45,650 nt of DNA from Bradyrhizobium acaciae (GTDB lineage Bacteria > Pseudomonadota > Alphaproteobacteria > Rhizobiales > Xanthobacteraceae), in assembly GCF_020889785.1 (NCBI RefSeq), contig NZ_JACMYK010000054.1, forward strand, positions 1 to 45,650, written 5' to 3'. The position numbers and the translations under genes are program-made. This document shows, one piece after another, positions 14,474 through 22,353 of this stretch (its first letter is position 1; each line of letters opens with the position of its first letter). Under the pieces are notes generated by a model. That model was not told the origin of the DNA. It made no database searches and was given only the letters and a program-made list of their open reading frames with translations.

Positions 14474-15763
14474 GTGCTATATCTGGAACTTGCGATCGTG
14501 GCGGTCTTGATCGTCGTCAACGGTCTGTTGTCGATGTCGGAACTCGCGATCGTCTCCTCCCGCCCGGCACGCCTGGCGGCGCTGGTCGAACGAGGCGTCA
14601 GCGGTTCGCGCCGCGCGCTGGCGCTGGCCTCCGATCCCGGAAAATTCCTCTCCACGGTGCAGATCGGCATCACGCTGATCGGCGTGCTGTCGGGCGCCTT
14701 CTCAGGTGCCACGCTCGGCCAGCGCCTCTCGCAATGGCTGTTCGAGCTCGGTGTGTCCGCGAACGTTGCCGATGCGGCCGGTGTCGGCATCGTCGTCGGC
14801 GTGATCACCTATGCCTCGCTGATCGTCGGTGAGCTGGTGCCGAAGCAGATCGCATTGCGCGATCCGGAGTCCGTCGCCGTGCGCGTCGCCCCGGCCATGA
14901 CGATGATGGCGCGGCTGTCGCTGCCGCTGGTCTGGCTGCTCGATCGCTCCGGCAAGCTGCTGCTGTGGGCGCTCGGCCATCGCGAGGACGCGCAGGATCG
15001 CGTCAGCGAGGACGAGATCAAGACGCTGGTGGTGGAAGCCGAAAACGCGGGCGTGCTGGAGCCCGGCGAAAAGGAGATGATCGCCGGCGTGATGCGGCTC
15101 GGCGATCTGCCGGTGGGCGCCGTGATGACGCCGCGCCACGAGGTCAGCCTGATCGACCTCGCAGCTCCCGCGCCCGAGATCCTGTCGACGCTGCAGAGGA
15201 GCAATCACTCGCGCTGCGTAGTGTTCGACGGCAACCGCGATCATGCGCTCGGCATCGTGCAGGCCAAGGACGTGCTCGACGTCTACCTCGCCGGACAGAC
15301 GCCCGACATCCGCGCGCTGACGCGCGATGCGCCGATCATTCCGGAAACCGTCGACGCGCGCGACGTGGTCGCGATCCTTCGTGACTCCGCGGTGCATATC
15401 GGCCTCGTCCATGACGAGTACGGTACCTTCCAGGGCGTCGTCACCAGCGCTGACATCCTCGAGGCCATCGTCGGCGCCTTCCACACCGAGGAAGGCCCGG
15501 CCGAGCCTGCCTATGTCAGGCGCGACGACGGCTCCTACCTGGTTTCAGGCTGGATGCCGGCGCTCGAGTTCAGCGAACTGCTCGGCATCGCACTGCCCTC
15601 GCCGCGGCCCTACCAGACCGCGGCCGGCTTCCTGCTGCATGCGTTCGGCGCGATCCCGGATACCGGCGCGAAAACCACCGCGCAGGGCTGGGAATTCGAG
15701 ATCGTCGACCTCGACGGCCGGCGCATCGACAAGGTCCTGGCGAGCAAGCAGGCGGCGGCCTGA
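14474..15763 (+). CDS. HlyC/CorC-family membrane protein (CNNM, CBS pair, CorC_HlyC domain)
   Basis: 429 residues from GTG 14474, chosen because the protein then opens directly with the first membrane helix (YLELAIVAVLIVVNGLLSMSELAIV). The transmembrane CNNM domain covers about 1-195, with the conserved ELVPKQIA near 120; a CBS pair covers about 210-335 (VMTPRHEVSLI, VHDEYGTFQGVVT); the CorC_HlyC domain follows to the end. Family members are linked to Mg2+ or Co2+ efflux and membrane-damage resistance; annotation as haemolysin is historical. It appears monocistronic. Confidence 0.92.
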   Translation: MLYLELAIVAVLIVVNGLLSMSELAIVSSRPARLAALVERGVSGSRRALALASDPGKFLSTVQIGITLIGVLSGAFSGATLGQRLSQWLFELGVSANVADAAGVGIVVGVITYASLIVGELVPKQIALRDPESVAVRVAPAMTMMARLSLPLVWLLDRSGKLLLWALGHREDAQDRVSEDEIKTLVVEAENAGVLEPGEKEMIAGVMRLGDLPVGAVMTPRHEVSLIDLAAPAPEILSTLQRSNHSRCVVFDGNRDHALGIVQAKDVLDVYLAGQTPDIRALTRDAPIIPETVDARDVVAILRDSAVHIGLVHDEYGTFQGVVTSADILEAIVGAFHTEEGPAEPAYVRRDDGSYLVSGWMPALEFSELLGIALPSPRPYQTAAGFLLHAFGAIPDTGAKTTAQGWEFEIVDLDGRRIDKVLASKQAAA

Positions 15764-15881
15764 CATTGCCAGCCGGCCGGCCTGTTGATAACGGGCAGGA
15801 CAGCGAAACAGGCGGCCGCTGTGTGCTATCGGCATAACGGCCGCCGAATCCCTTCGAGTGAACCCTCACGGAATTGATCCC

Positions 15882-16481
15882 ATGCGCATTACCCTCGTCG
15901 GTTCCCGCCATTTCGGCGTGGCGACTCTGAACATGCTGCGCGAGCACCACGTCACGCTCGTCAGGGTGGTCGTCCATGACGGCGAGGACCGGCTGGCGGC
16001 AGCCGCCAGGGCGGCCGGCATCGAGGTCGTGGTCCAGGCCGATCCCAAGCTGGTGACAGCCGCCGAGATCGCGCCGGGCACCGAGCTGATCGTGACCGCC
16101 CACAGCCACGCGCGCGTCAGCAAGGAGGCGCTTGCCGTGGCCAAGCTTGGCGGCATCGGGTACCACCCGTCACTGCTGCCGCGTCACCGCGGCATCGCTG
16201 CGGTGGAATGGACCATCAAGGAAGGCGATCCGATCGCCGGCGGCAGCATCTATCACCTCGCCGATCGCATGGACGCCGGCGCTATCGCCGCCCAGGACTG
16301 GGTGTTCGTCAAGAAAGGCGAGACCGCCCGCGATCTCTGGGAGCGCGCGCTGGCGCCGCTCGGCCTGCGTCTGCTCGCCCAGGTCATCGACTACGGCAAG
16401 GTCAATGGCTCGCTGCCGGCCAAGCCCCAGGATGAGCAGTTTGCAACCAAGGCGCCCAATTTGAGCCCCGGCAAGCACTGA
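15882..16481 (+). CDS. Formyltransferase-fold protein (Fmt N-terminal-like)
   Basis: 199 residues from ATG 15882. It contains the formyl-transferase core: MRITLVGSRHFGVATL at the N-terminus, VTAHSHARVSKEAL, then GIGYHPSLLPRHRG where HPSLLP is the signature of 10-formyltetrahydrofolate-dependent enzymes, and GAIAAQDWVFVKKGETA. It lacks the C-terminal tRNA-binding domain of true methionyl-tRNA formyltransferase and is shorter than Fmt (about 310 residues). The usual Asn of the catalytic N-H-D set is replaced by H in TAHSH, so the substrate and activity are uncertain. Confidence 0.82.
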   Translation: MRITLVGSRHFGVATLNMLREHHVTLVRVVVHDGEDRLAAAARAAGIEVVVQADPKLVTAAEIAPGTELIVTAHSHARVSKEALAVAKLGGIGYHPSLLPRHRGIAAVEWTIKEGDPIAGGSIYHLADRMDAGAIAAQDWVFVKKGETARDLWERALAPLGLRLLAQVIDYGKVNGSLPAKPQDEQFATKAPNLSPGKH

Positions 16482-16670
16482 TCCTGCGATCTGGTATCGA
16501 GATACCTCGATGCTGAAAGGCACGAGCGCCCGTTCCTGATCGGGAACCAGATTCAGCATGATGTGTTTGAGTTCACAGGAACAATCGGGGGTTCCCGCGA
16601 CGCAGCAAATTTTGAACACATTGTGACAGGATAAGCCGCGTCATCACACGAAATTACAGGGATTTGATTC

Positions 16671-17030
16671 ATGCGTTCGATCCGCATTCGCGACCTGATT
16701 TTGGTCACTTCGGTCGCTTCGGCTGCCGCCCTCACCGCTGCTCCCGTTTCCGCTCAGCAGCCCTATGACGGCCTTTGGAACGTCACCGTCGTCACCAAGA
16801 CCGGAAGCTGCGAGCCGTCGCAGAGTTCGACCGTGACCGTCGCCGAAGGAAGGATCTCGGCGCAGGGCGCAGCGGTCTCCGGTACCGTCGGCAGCGGGGG
16901 ACTTGTGCGGGTCTCGATCAATGGTGCATATGCGAACGGACAACTCAGTGGCAACTCCGGATCGGGGAAGTGGAATGGGGCATCAGCTGGCGTACCGTGC
17001 AGCGGCCGATGGGAAGCATCCCGTCAGTAA
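16671..17030 (+). CDS. Small secreted protein, overlapping next gene
   Basis: 119 residues with a signal peptide (1-28, PVSA-QQ). The mature domain starts YDGLWNVTVVTKTGSC and contains alternating Gly/Ser/Val strands (AAVSGTVGSGGLVRVSINGAYANGQLSG) typical of a small beta-barrel, with two cysteines. Its 3' end overlaps the following secreted protein gene by 56 bases in another frame, suggesting translational coupling. Function unknown. Confidence 0.72.
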   Translation: MRSIRIRDLILVTSVASAAALTAAPVSAQQPYDGLWNVTVVTKTGSCEPSQSSTVTVAEGRISAQGAAVSGTVGSGGLVRVSINGAYANGQLSGNSGSGKWNGASAGVPCSGRWEASRQ

Positions 17031-17529
17031 GATCACCAGCGTATCGAGTTTCTTCGCCATCACGCGGCGGCCAGCAATCGCAGCCGCCGCGTTTTTCGTG
17101 ACCGTACTCGCAAGCACCGCGGGCCACGCCCAGTCCGGCCCGTTCGCCGGCATGGCCGGCACCTGGTCGGGCGCCGGCACGGTGACCCTGGACGACGGCT
17201 CCAGCGAGCGGATTCGTTGCCGTGCGACCTATCACGTCGGCGGGCCCAGGATGACCATGAGCCTGACCTGCGCCAGCGACGCCTACAAGTTCAACCTGGC
17301 GGCCGACGTACAGGCTGAAGGCAGCGCGGTCTCCGGCAACTGGAGCGAGACCAGCCGCAATGTCAGCGGCGACCTGCGTGGTCGCGGCGGCGGCGGCAAC
17401 TTCCAGGTTGTTGCCAGCGCCCCCGGCTTCAACGCCGACATCTCGATGCGCACCTCAGGCAACAAGCAGTCGGTCACGATCAGGGCCGACAGCCAGTTCC
17501 GCGGCGCCAACATCACGCTGTCGAAGTAA
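16975..17529 (+). CDS. Secreted beta-rich protein of unknown function
   Basis: 184 residues from ATG 16975, preceded by GGGGAAGTGG. An N-terminal stretch of about 30 residues precedes the hydrophobic signal (AIAAAAFFVTVLASTAGHA-QS); this long n-region is odd, and the real start might differ. The mature part FAGMAGTWSGAGTVTLDDG resembles lipocalin-like or DUF-type barrels, with two Cys (C82 and C102 region). Its GxWxGxG start and Gly-rich strands parallel the upstream protein, so the two may be distant paralogues. A strong terminator follows. Confidence 0.75.
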   Translation: MGHQLAYRAAADGKHPVSKITSVSSFFAITRRPAIAAAAFFVTVLASTAGHAQSGPFAGMAGTWSGAGTVTLDDGSSERIRCRATYHVGGPRMTMSLTCASDAYKFNLAADVQAEGSAVSGNWSETSRNVSGDLRGRGGGGNFQVVASAPGFNADISMRTSGNKQSVTIRADSQFRGANITLSK

Positions 17530-17545
17530 CCGGCCTTCAGACAAC

Positions 17546-17582
17546 AACGCCCCCGGGATCCAAATCTCGAGGGCGTTTTTTA
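17546..17582 (+). terminator. Intrinsic terminator
   Basis: AACGCCC and GGGCGTT form the stem with a second partial pairing inside, followed by TTTTTTATT. It ends the secreted-protein operon and faces the convergent minus-strand operon at 17598. Confidence 0.85.
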
Positions 17583-17597
17583 TTGGCCATGCGATCG

Positions 17598-17804
17598 CTA
17601 AGCGGTGCGCGGCTTGCCGAGATTCTCGGCAGTCTGCTGGATGGTGCGGGCGATCAGCAGCGCCTGCTCCTTGTTGACCGCAAAGTCATGCACGCCTTTG
17701 TCCGTCGTCATGGAGATCACCATGATATCCGGCTGTTGCTCCGGCCAGCCGGTCGCGAACCCCGTGAGGAGCTCGGGCGCCTTTCGCATGTTGCTCTTGT
17801 TCAT
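17598..17804 (-). CDS. Small conserved-type protein downstream of RidA
   Basis: 68 residues (MNKSNMRKAPELLTGFATGWPEQQPDIMVISMTTDKGVHDFAVNKEQALLIARTIQ...). No signal or membrane segment. The MISMTTDKGVHDFAVNKEQALLIART pattern looks like a small beta-alpha domain. AGGA precedes the ATG and only 11 bases separate it from the stop of the RidA gene, so the two form an operon. No named family recognised. Confidence 0.72.
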   Translation of the reverse strand: MNKSNMRKAPELLTGFATGWPEQQPDIMVISMTTDKGVHDFAVNKEQALLIARTIQQTAENLGKPRTA

Positions 17805-17815
17805 GTCTGAATGTC

Positions 17816-18214
17816 CTATGCTGCGGGAATGAACGCTGTGACCTCGATCTCGACCTTGGCGCGCTGATCGACCAGGCCGTCGATATAGAGCAGCGTCGAC
17901 GGCGGGAAATTGCGTCCGAGCGTCTCCTTCCACGCCGCGCCGATGCCGGCGCCCGCAGCCTCGTATTCGCTGCGGCTGGTCAGGTACCAGGTCAGGCGGA
18001 CGATGTGCTCGGGGCCGGCGCCGGCCTCGTTCAACAGCTTGATGATGCGCTTCAGCGCCGTCCCGACCTGCGCCGCCATCTCGGGCGCGTACTCGCCCTT
18101 CTCGTCGCCGCCGGTCTGTCCCGCGAGCACGATCCATTTGCCGGGAGCGTCAAACGCGACACCGTGCGAGAAGCCGCGGGGTTTCGACCAATCGGCCGGT
18201 TGCAAGACGCGCAT
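17816..18214 (-). CDS. RidA/YjgF-YER057c-UK114 family protein
   Basis: 132 residues with an AGGAGGA site before the ATG. GKWIVLAGQTG, then QVGTALKRIIKLLNEAGAGPEHIVRLTWYLT and a C-terminal KVEIEVTAFIPA strand match the RidA fold, which trimerises and, in the archetype, hydrolyses reactive enamine/imine intermediates made by PLP enzymes. The archetypal Arg near position 105 is not obvious here (DQRAKVEIEV holds an Arg at about 118), so the exact activity is open. First gene of a two-gene operon. Confidence 0.85.
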   Translation of the reverse strand: MRVLQPADWSKPRGFSHGVAFDAPGKWIVLAGQTGGDEKGEYAPEMAAQVGTALKRIIKLLNEAGAGPEHIVRLTWYLTSRSEYEAAGAGIGAAWKETLGRNFPPSTLLYIDGLVDQRAKVEIEVTAFIPAA

Positions 18215-18358
18215 GAGCAGATCCTCCTGATGTGATTTTTCTCGACCTGCTTAGCATCGATCACGCACCCTGCGCATCACCGCATCGGCAGATTTGCGCG
18301 TTGCAAATTCATGGCAGCTCGCCGATACCGGGCACCCCTCCTCACCGCGTTACCCAAT

Positions 18359-19237
18359 ATGGATCGCACGCCCTCAAAAACCCGCGCAGCGCTGTGGATG
18401 TCCGGCTGGCTCGCGCTGATGCTGATCGTGGCGGTGGCCGGCCGCGAGGCGACGCGCGAGGTCAACGTCTTCCAGCTGATGGCCGTTCGCGGCGTGCTCG
18501 GCTTCATGATGCTCTATCCGCTGATCCATATGAACGGCGGATTTGCGATCGTGAAGACCGCGCGGGTGCACGTGCACATCGCGCGCAACCTGATCCATTT
18601 CTGCGCGCAGCTCGGCTGGTTCTATGCACTGACCTTGATTCCGATCGGCCAGGTGGTCGCGATCGAATTCACCATGCCGATCTGGACCGCGATCCTTGCC
18701 GCGAGCTTCCTCGGCGAACGGATGACCTCCTGGAAGATCATTGCGATCGTGCTTGGCCTGGTCGGCGTGCTGGTGATCGTGCGGCCCGCGACCGGCGCGA
18801 TCAATCCGGGCCAGCTGATCGCGCTCGCCGCGGCCGTCGGCTTCGGCGTCTCGGTCGCCGTTGTCAAATCGCTGACCCGAACCGAGCAGACGCTGACGAT
18901 CATGTTCTGGATGCTGGTGGTGCAGTCGCTCGCGAGCATCGGGCCCGCGCTCTATGTCTGGACCTGGCCGCCGCTCTCGACCTGGGGCTGGCTCACCGTG
19001 ATCGCGTTCTGCGGCACCTTCTCGCACTACTGCATGGCGCGCGCCCTGCTCCACGCCGACGCGACCGTGGTGATCCCGATGGACTTCATCCGGGTCCCGC
19101 TGACGGCGATCGCCGGATGGCTGATCTATGCCGAACGGCTCGACGCCTACACGGTGCTCGGCGCGGCGATGATCCTGGCCGGCAACCTGCTGAACCTGAA
19201 ACCAGCAAGTGCAAAGGCCCCGGCGCGCGCAAGGTGA
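18359..19237 (+). CDS. DMT-superfamily (EamA) transporter
   Basis: 292 residues from ATG 18359. Ten hydrophobic helices in two EamA repeats, for example SGWLALMLIVAVAG, VLGFMMLYPLIHM, MPIWTAILAASFLGERMTSWKI (repeat 1) and VIPMDFIRVPLTAIAGWLIYAERLDAYTVLGAAMIL (repeat 2). The paired FLGER and YAERLD motifs after the helix-4/9 equivalents are typical. Likely an inner-membrane exporter of a metabolite; substrate cannot be read. It is divergent from the RidA operon across a 144-base gap. Confidence 0.88.
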   Translation: MDRTPSKTRAALWMSGWLALMLIVAVAGREATREVNVFQLMAVRGVLGFMMLYPLIHMNGGFAIVKTARVHVHIARNLIHFCAQLGWFYALTLIPIGQVVAIEFTMPIWTAILAASFLGERMTSWKIIAIVLGLVGVLVIVRPATGAINPGQLIALAAAVGFGVSVAVVKSLTRTEQTLTIMFWMLVVQSLASIGPALYVWTWPPLSTWGWLTVIAFCGTFSHYCMARALLHADATVVIPMDFIRVPLTAIAGWLIYAERLDAYTVLGAAMILAGNLLNLKPASAKAPARAR

Positions 19238-19324
19238 CGCGCACGGCGCGCCACGGCCAACGCCGTTACATCCATGGCGGCAACGAGCCCCGGGGATCAT
19301 CCAGGGCCGCTGGTCCCGGAAGCG

Positions 19325-19564
19325 CTACTTGCCGGCGGCCTTGCGCAGCGCCGCGTTGATGCGGTCCTGCCAGCCCGGACCGCCCGCCTGGAAATGCTCC
19401 AGCACGTCCTGATCGATCCGCAGCGTCACCTGCTCGCGGACCCCCGGGACCGCCGTCGTCTTCGGCACCGCGTCTGCGACCTTGGTGGTGGCGCGCTTGA
19501 ACGCCGCCTCGGCTTCGCTACGGGCATCGTTCAGGGTTCGCGGTCGCCTCGGCTGATCGGCCAT
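19325..19564 (-). CDS. BrnA-like antitoxin without an adjacent toxin
   Basis: 79 residues. The C-terminal part, REQVTLRIDQDVLEHFQAGGPGWQDRINAALRKAAGK, is the ribbon-helix-helix BrnA_antitoxin signature (DxDVLxxF...G.G.Q.RINAxLR). The N-terminal 45 residues are variable and Ala-rich. BrnA normally neutralises and autoregulates the BrnT RNase toxin encoded just upstream, but no BrnT-like frame is present. It begins 18 bases after the cysK stop on the same strand, so it is probably expressed with cysK and may be a stand-alone regulator. Confidence 0.75.
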   Translation of the reverse strand: MADQPRRPRTLNDARSEAEAAFKRATTKVADAVPKTTAVPGVREQVTLRIDQDVLEHFQAGGPGWQDRINAALRKAAGK

Positions 19565-19582
19565 ATCTTGGATTCCTGTGCC

Positions 19583-20557
19583 TCAAATTCCTTCAAACAA
19601 CGCAGTTGAGAGATAGCGCTCCGAGAATGACGGCACAATCGCCAGGATGGTCTTACCCGCAGCTTCCGGTCGCTTGCCGATCTGCATGGCGGCTGCGATC
19701 GCGGCACCCGACGAGATGCCGCCGGGAATTCCCTCGTTGCGCGCCAGCGCGCGCGCGGTCTCGATCGCGGTCGCGCTGTTGACCTTGACGATCTCGTCGA
19801 TCACGGAGCGGTCGAGGATGTCAGGAATGAAGCCCGCGCCGATGCCCTGGATCTTGTGCGGCGTGTGCTGGCCGCCCGACAGCACCGGGCTCTCTTCCGG
19901 CTCCACGGCGACAATGCGCAGCGACGGCTTGCGCGGCTTCAGCACCTGACCGACGCCGGTGATGGTACCGCCGGTGCCGACGCCGGCGACGAAATAGTCG
20001 ATGTTGCCGCCGGTGTCGTTCCAGATCTCCTCGGCGGTGGTGCGGCGATGGATTTCGGGATTGGCGAGGTTCTTGAACTGCTGCGGCATCACAGCGTTGG
20101 GTGTCGTGCGCACCAGCTCTTCCGCAGTCGCGATCGAGCCCTTCATGCCCTGCGCGGCCGGGGTCAACACGATCTCGGCGCCGAGGAAGGCCAGCATCCG
20201 CCGCCGCTCGATCGACATCGATTCCGGCATCACGAGCTTGAGCCGGTAACCGCGCGACGCTGCGACATAGGCGAGCGCAATCCCGGTATTGCCCGAGGTC
20301 GGTTCGATCAGCACGGTGTCGGCGTTGATGATGCCGGCCTTCTCCATCGCCACGATCATCGCGGCACCGATGCGGTCCTTCACGCTTGCGGCCGGATTGA
20401 AGTATTCCAGCTTGGCGAGGATCGTCGCGTTGACGCCGTTGGCTTGCGGCAGTCTGCGCAGCCGCACGATCGGCGTGGAGCCGATCGCATCGACGATGGA
20501 GTCAAAGACGCGGCCGCGTCCGGGTTGCACTGCACTCGTTGTCGACGGCGCGTCCAT
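19583..20557 (-). CDS. cysK: Cysteine synthase A
   Basis: 324 residues from ATG 20557 (AGGAG nine bases before; a TTG at 20560 is directly adjacent). O-acetylserine sulfhydrylase motifs: EYFNPAASVKDRIG with PLP lysine K60, PTSGNTGIALA for cofactor and substrate binding, GTGGTITGVG for phosphate and EGIPGGISSGAA near the end. It makes cysteine from O-acetylserine and sulfide in the cytoplasm. The region upstream carries a paired direct repeat (20677-20706). A BrnA-like gene follows closely downstream. Confidence 0.95.
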   Translation of the reverse strand: MDAPSTTSAVQPGRGRVFDSIVDAIGSTPIVRLRRLPQANGVNATILAKLEYFNPAASVKDRIGAAMIVAMEKAGIINADTVLIEPTSGNTGIALAYVAASRGYRLKLVMPESMSIERRRMLAFLGAEIVLTPAAQGMKGSIATAEELVRTTPNAVMPQQFKNLANPEIHRRTTAEEIWNDTGGNIDYFVAGVGTGGTITGVGQVLKPRKPSLRIVAVEPEESPVLSGGQHTPHKIQGIGAGFIPDILDRSVIDEIVKVNSATAIETARALARNEGIPGGISSGAAIAAAMQIGKRPEAAGKTILAIVPSFSERYLSTALFEGI

Positions 20558-20676
20558 CAAGCGGCTCCTGTTGCAGGATGTGCTGAAAATATAGGTCTTC
20601 TCTCATTAGAAGCAGCGCATCATAACGCGCAAGTGAGAAACCGCCGCGGCACAAATTCGTTGCATTGCAAAATAAG

Positions 20677-20706
20677 AACCTACGCAAATAACGTAAAACC
20701 TACGCA
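20677..20706. promoter_or_regulatory. Direct-repeat candidate binding site between cysK and zinc-ribbon gene
   Basis: AACCTACGCA occurs at 20677-20686 and again at 20697-20706, a spacing of exactly 20 bases or about two helical turns, in an AT-rich stretch between divergent genes. Such spacing suits a dimeric regulator; no regulator is identified. Confidence 0.45.
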
Positions 20707-20785
20707 TTTGTGTTGCGACAAGGTCAAACAAGTGCGTCTATATGCTTTCGTCAGGTGCAGCTCAGAACGCAAAGGGAGGCGCACA

Positions 20786-21001
20786 ATGCCAGCACTTGCT
20801 GAAGTCCTGTCGACAGTCGTGTCGAGGCCCGATCCCCGCGGCAGCCATTTGCCGACCTGTCCGGTGTGTGCGGACTCCATGGTGGCGGCCGAAGCGTCGG
20901 CGTACCTTTTCGACAATCTGATCAGCTATCTCTGGACCTGCGACACCTGCGGTTACGGGTTCGTGACCAAGCACTCGGTGAAACCGATCGTGTGCAACTG
21001 A
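20786..21001 (+). CDS. Small zinc-ribbon-type protein
   Basis: 71 residues, with GGGAGGCG six bases before the ATG. Two Cys pairs, CPVC near residue 25 and CDTC near 53, are spaced as in a zinc ribbon; between them lies a helix-forming SMVAAEASAYLFDNLISYLW. It ends SVKPIVCN. Likely a cytoplasmic zinc-binding protein that could contact nucleic acid or protein; function unknown. It is divergent from cysK and convergent with tgt, whose stop is only 11 bases from its own. Confidence 0.78.
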   Translation: MPALAEVLSTVVSRPDPRGSHLPTCPVCADSMVAAEASAYLFDNLISYLWTCDTCGYGFVTKHSVKPIVCN

Positions 21002-21011
21002 TCACTTAAGC

Positions 21012-22145
21012 TCACCTTGGAGCAATGTCACCGCGCGCCCATCCGGCGCGCGTTTTCGTTCTGAAATCCTCGAACGTGCCGTTCGTCACCGCATCGCGGA
21101 TGCCCTGCATCAGCTCCTGGTAATAGGCGACGTTGATTTCGGACAGCAGCATTGCCCCAAGTGTTTCGCCGGCACGTACGAGATGATGCAGATAGGCGCG
21201 CGCGTAGCTGCGTGCCGCCGGCCACGGGCTCTCCTCATCGAGCGGACGCGGATCGTCGATGTGCCGGGCATTGCGCAGGTTGATCTGCCCAAATCGGGTG
21301 AACGCCATGCCGTGGCGCCCGTTCCGTGTCGGCATCACACAGTCGAACATGTCGACGCCGCGCGCCACCGCCTCCAGAATGTCCTCGGGCGTGCCGACGC
21401 CCATCAGATAGCGCGGCCGATCGGACGGCAGCGCCGGCGCGGTCTCCTCGATCATCGACAACATCACCGCCTGCGGCTCGCCGACCGCAAGCCCGCCGAT
21501 CGCGTAGCCGTGAAAGCCAATCCCGGTCAGCCCGCGTGCGCTGGCGTGCCGGAGATCCGGCACATCGCCGCCCTGCACGATGCCGAACAGCATGTAGCCG
21601 TCCGGCGCCGCCTCGAAGGCGCGCTTGGAGCGTTCGGCCCAGCGCAGCGAGAGCTGCATCGCGCGCTCGATGTCGGCGCGCTCCGCCGGCAGCCGCACGC
21701 ATTCGTCCATCTGCATCGCGATGTCGGAGCCGAGCAGCCGCTGCACCTCGATCGAGCGCTCCGGCGACAGCTCGACCTTGGCGCCGTCGATATGCGAGCG
21801 GAAGGTCACGGCCTTCTCGGTCACCTTGCGGAGCTCCGAGAGCGACATCACCTGGAAGCCGCCGGAATCCGTCAGCATCGGGCCGCCCCAGCCGGTGAAG
21901 CGCTGCAAGCCGCCAAGTGCCGCAATCCGCTCGGCGCCTGGCCGCAGCATCAAATGATAGGTGTTGCCGAGCACGATATCGGCGCCGGCATCGCGTACCT
22001 CGCGCCAATGCATGCCCTTCATGGCACCGGCGGTGCCGACCGGCATGAATGCGGGCGTCCGCACGACGCCGTGCGGCGTGGTCAGGCGTCCGGTGCGGGC
22101 GGCGCCGCTTGTTGCGATCAATTCGAAATGATTGGGAACGGTCAT
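21012..22145 (-). CDS. tgt: Queuine tRNA-ribosyltransferase lacking its zinc ligands
   Basis: 377 residues from ATG 22145. The enzyme swaps G34 of GUN-anticodon tRNAs (Tyr, His, Asn, Asp) for preQ1 in queuosine synthesis. Catalytic features are intact: MLTDSGGFQ with D93, GIVQGGDVPDLR, YLMGVGTPEDIL, and FDCVMPTRNGRHG with nucleophile D268. The structural zinc site is not: aligned with E. coli CxCxxC...H (C302, C304, C307, H333), this protein has S306, W308, A311 and I337, while the flanking YARAYLHHL is conserved. queA, which acts next, is 4.6 kb away on the same strand. Confidence 0.93.
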   Translation of the reverse strand: MTVPNHFELIATSGAARTGRLTTPHGVVRTPAFMPVGTAGAMKGMHWREVRDAGADIVLGNTYHLMLRPGAERIAALGGLQRFTGWGGPMLTDSGGFQVMSLSELRKVTEKAVTFRSHIDGAKVELSPERSIEVQRLLGSDIAMQMDECVRLPAERADIERAMQLSLRWAERSKRAFEAAPDGYMLFGIVQGGDVPDLRHASARGLTGIGFHGYAIGGLAVGEPQAVMLSMIEETAPALPSDRPRYLMGVGTPEDILEAVARGVDMFDCVMPTRNGRHGMAFTRFGQINLRNARHIDDPRPLDEESPWPAARSYARAYLHHLVRAGETLGAMLLSEINVAYYQELMQGIRDAVTNGTFEDFRTKTRAGWARGDIAPR

Positions 22146-22263
22146 GCGGCTGCTTATTGCGTGTCGCAAGTGCCCGATCAACCCGTCGGATAACGCCTCC
22201 CGCGCGACTTCGTGAACGCGACGGGCCGGGCCGACGCTTGCCCTGGAACCGCTCTTCCGCTAA

Positions 22264-22288
22264 ACAAAACGAAACCGTATCGTTTTGT
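22264..22288. promoter_or_regulatory. Operator-like palindrome, site 1
   Basis: ACAAAACGA and TCGTTTTGT form a perfect 9-bp inverted repeat around a 7-base spacer AACCGTA. It lies 66 bases upstream of the patatin-like gene. A second copy (22 of 25 bases identical, spacer identical) is at 24448-24472, after the TetR gene. Size and symmetry suit a TetR dimer. Confidence 0.7.
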
Positions 22289-22353
22289 GTCGAGAATAAG
22301 GCGGCAGTTCTCGCCGCCGCGGCTGCAATCCGGCCGAAACCTGACTGACCGAG

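Noticed and set aside
15882..16481. Assignment as the genuine methionyl-tRNA formyltransferase (fmt)
   Set aside because: Too short, lacks the C-terminal tRNA-binding domain and has a substituted catalytic Asn, so only the fold is claimed.
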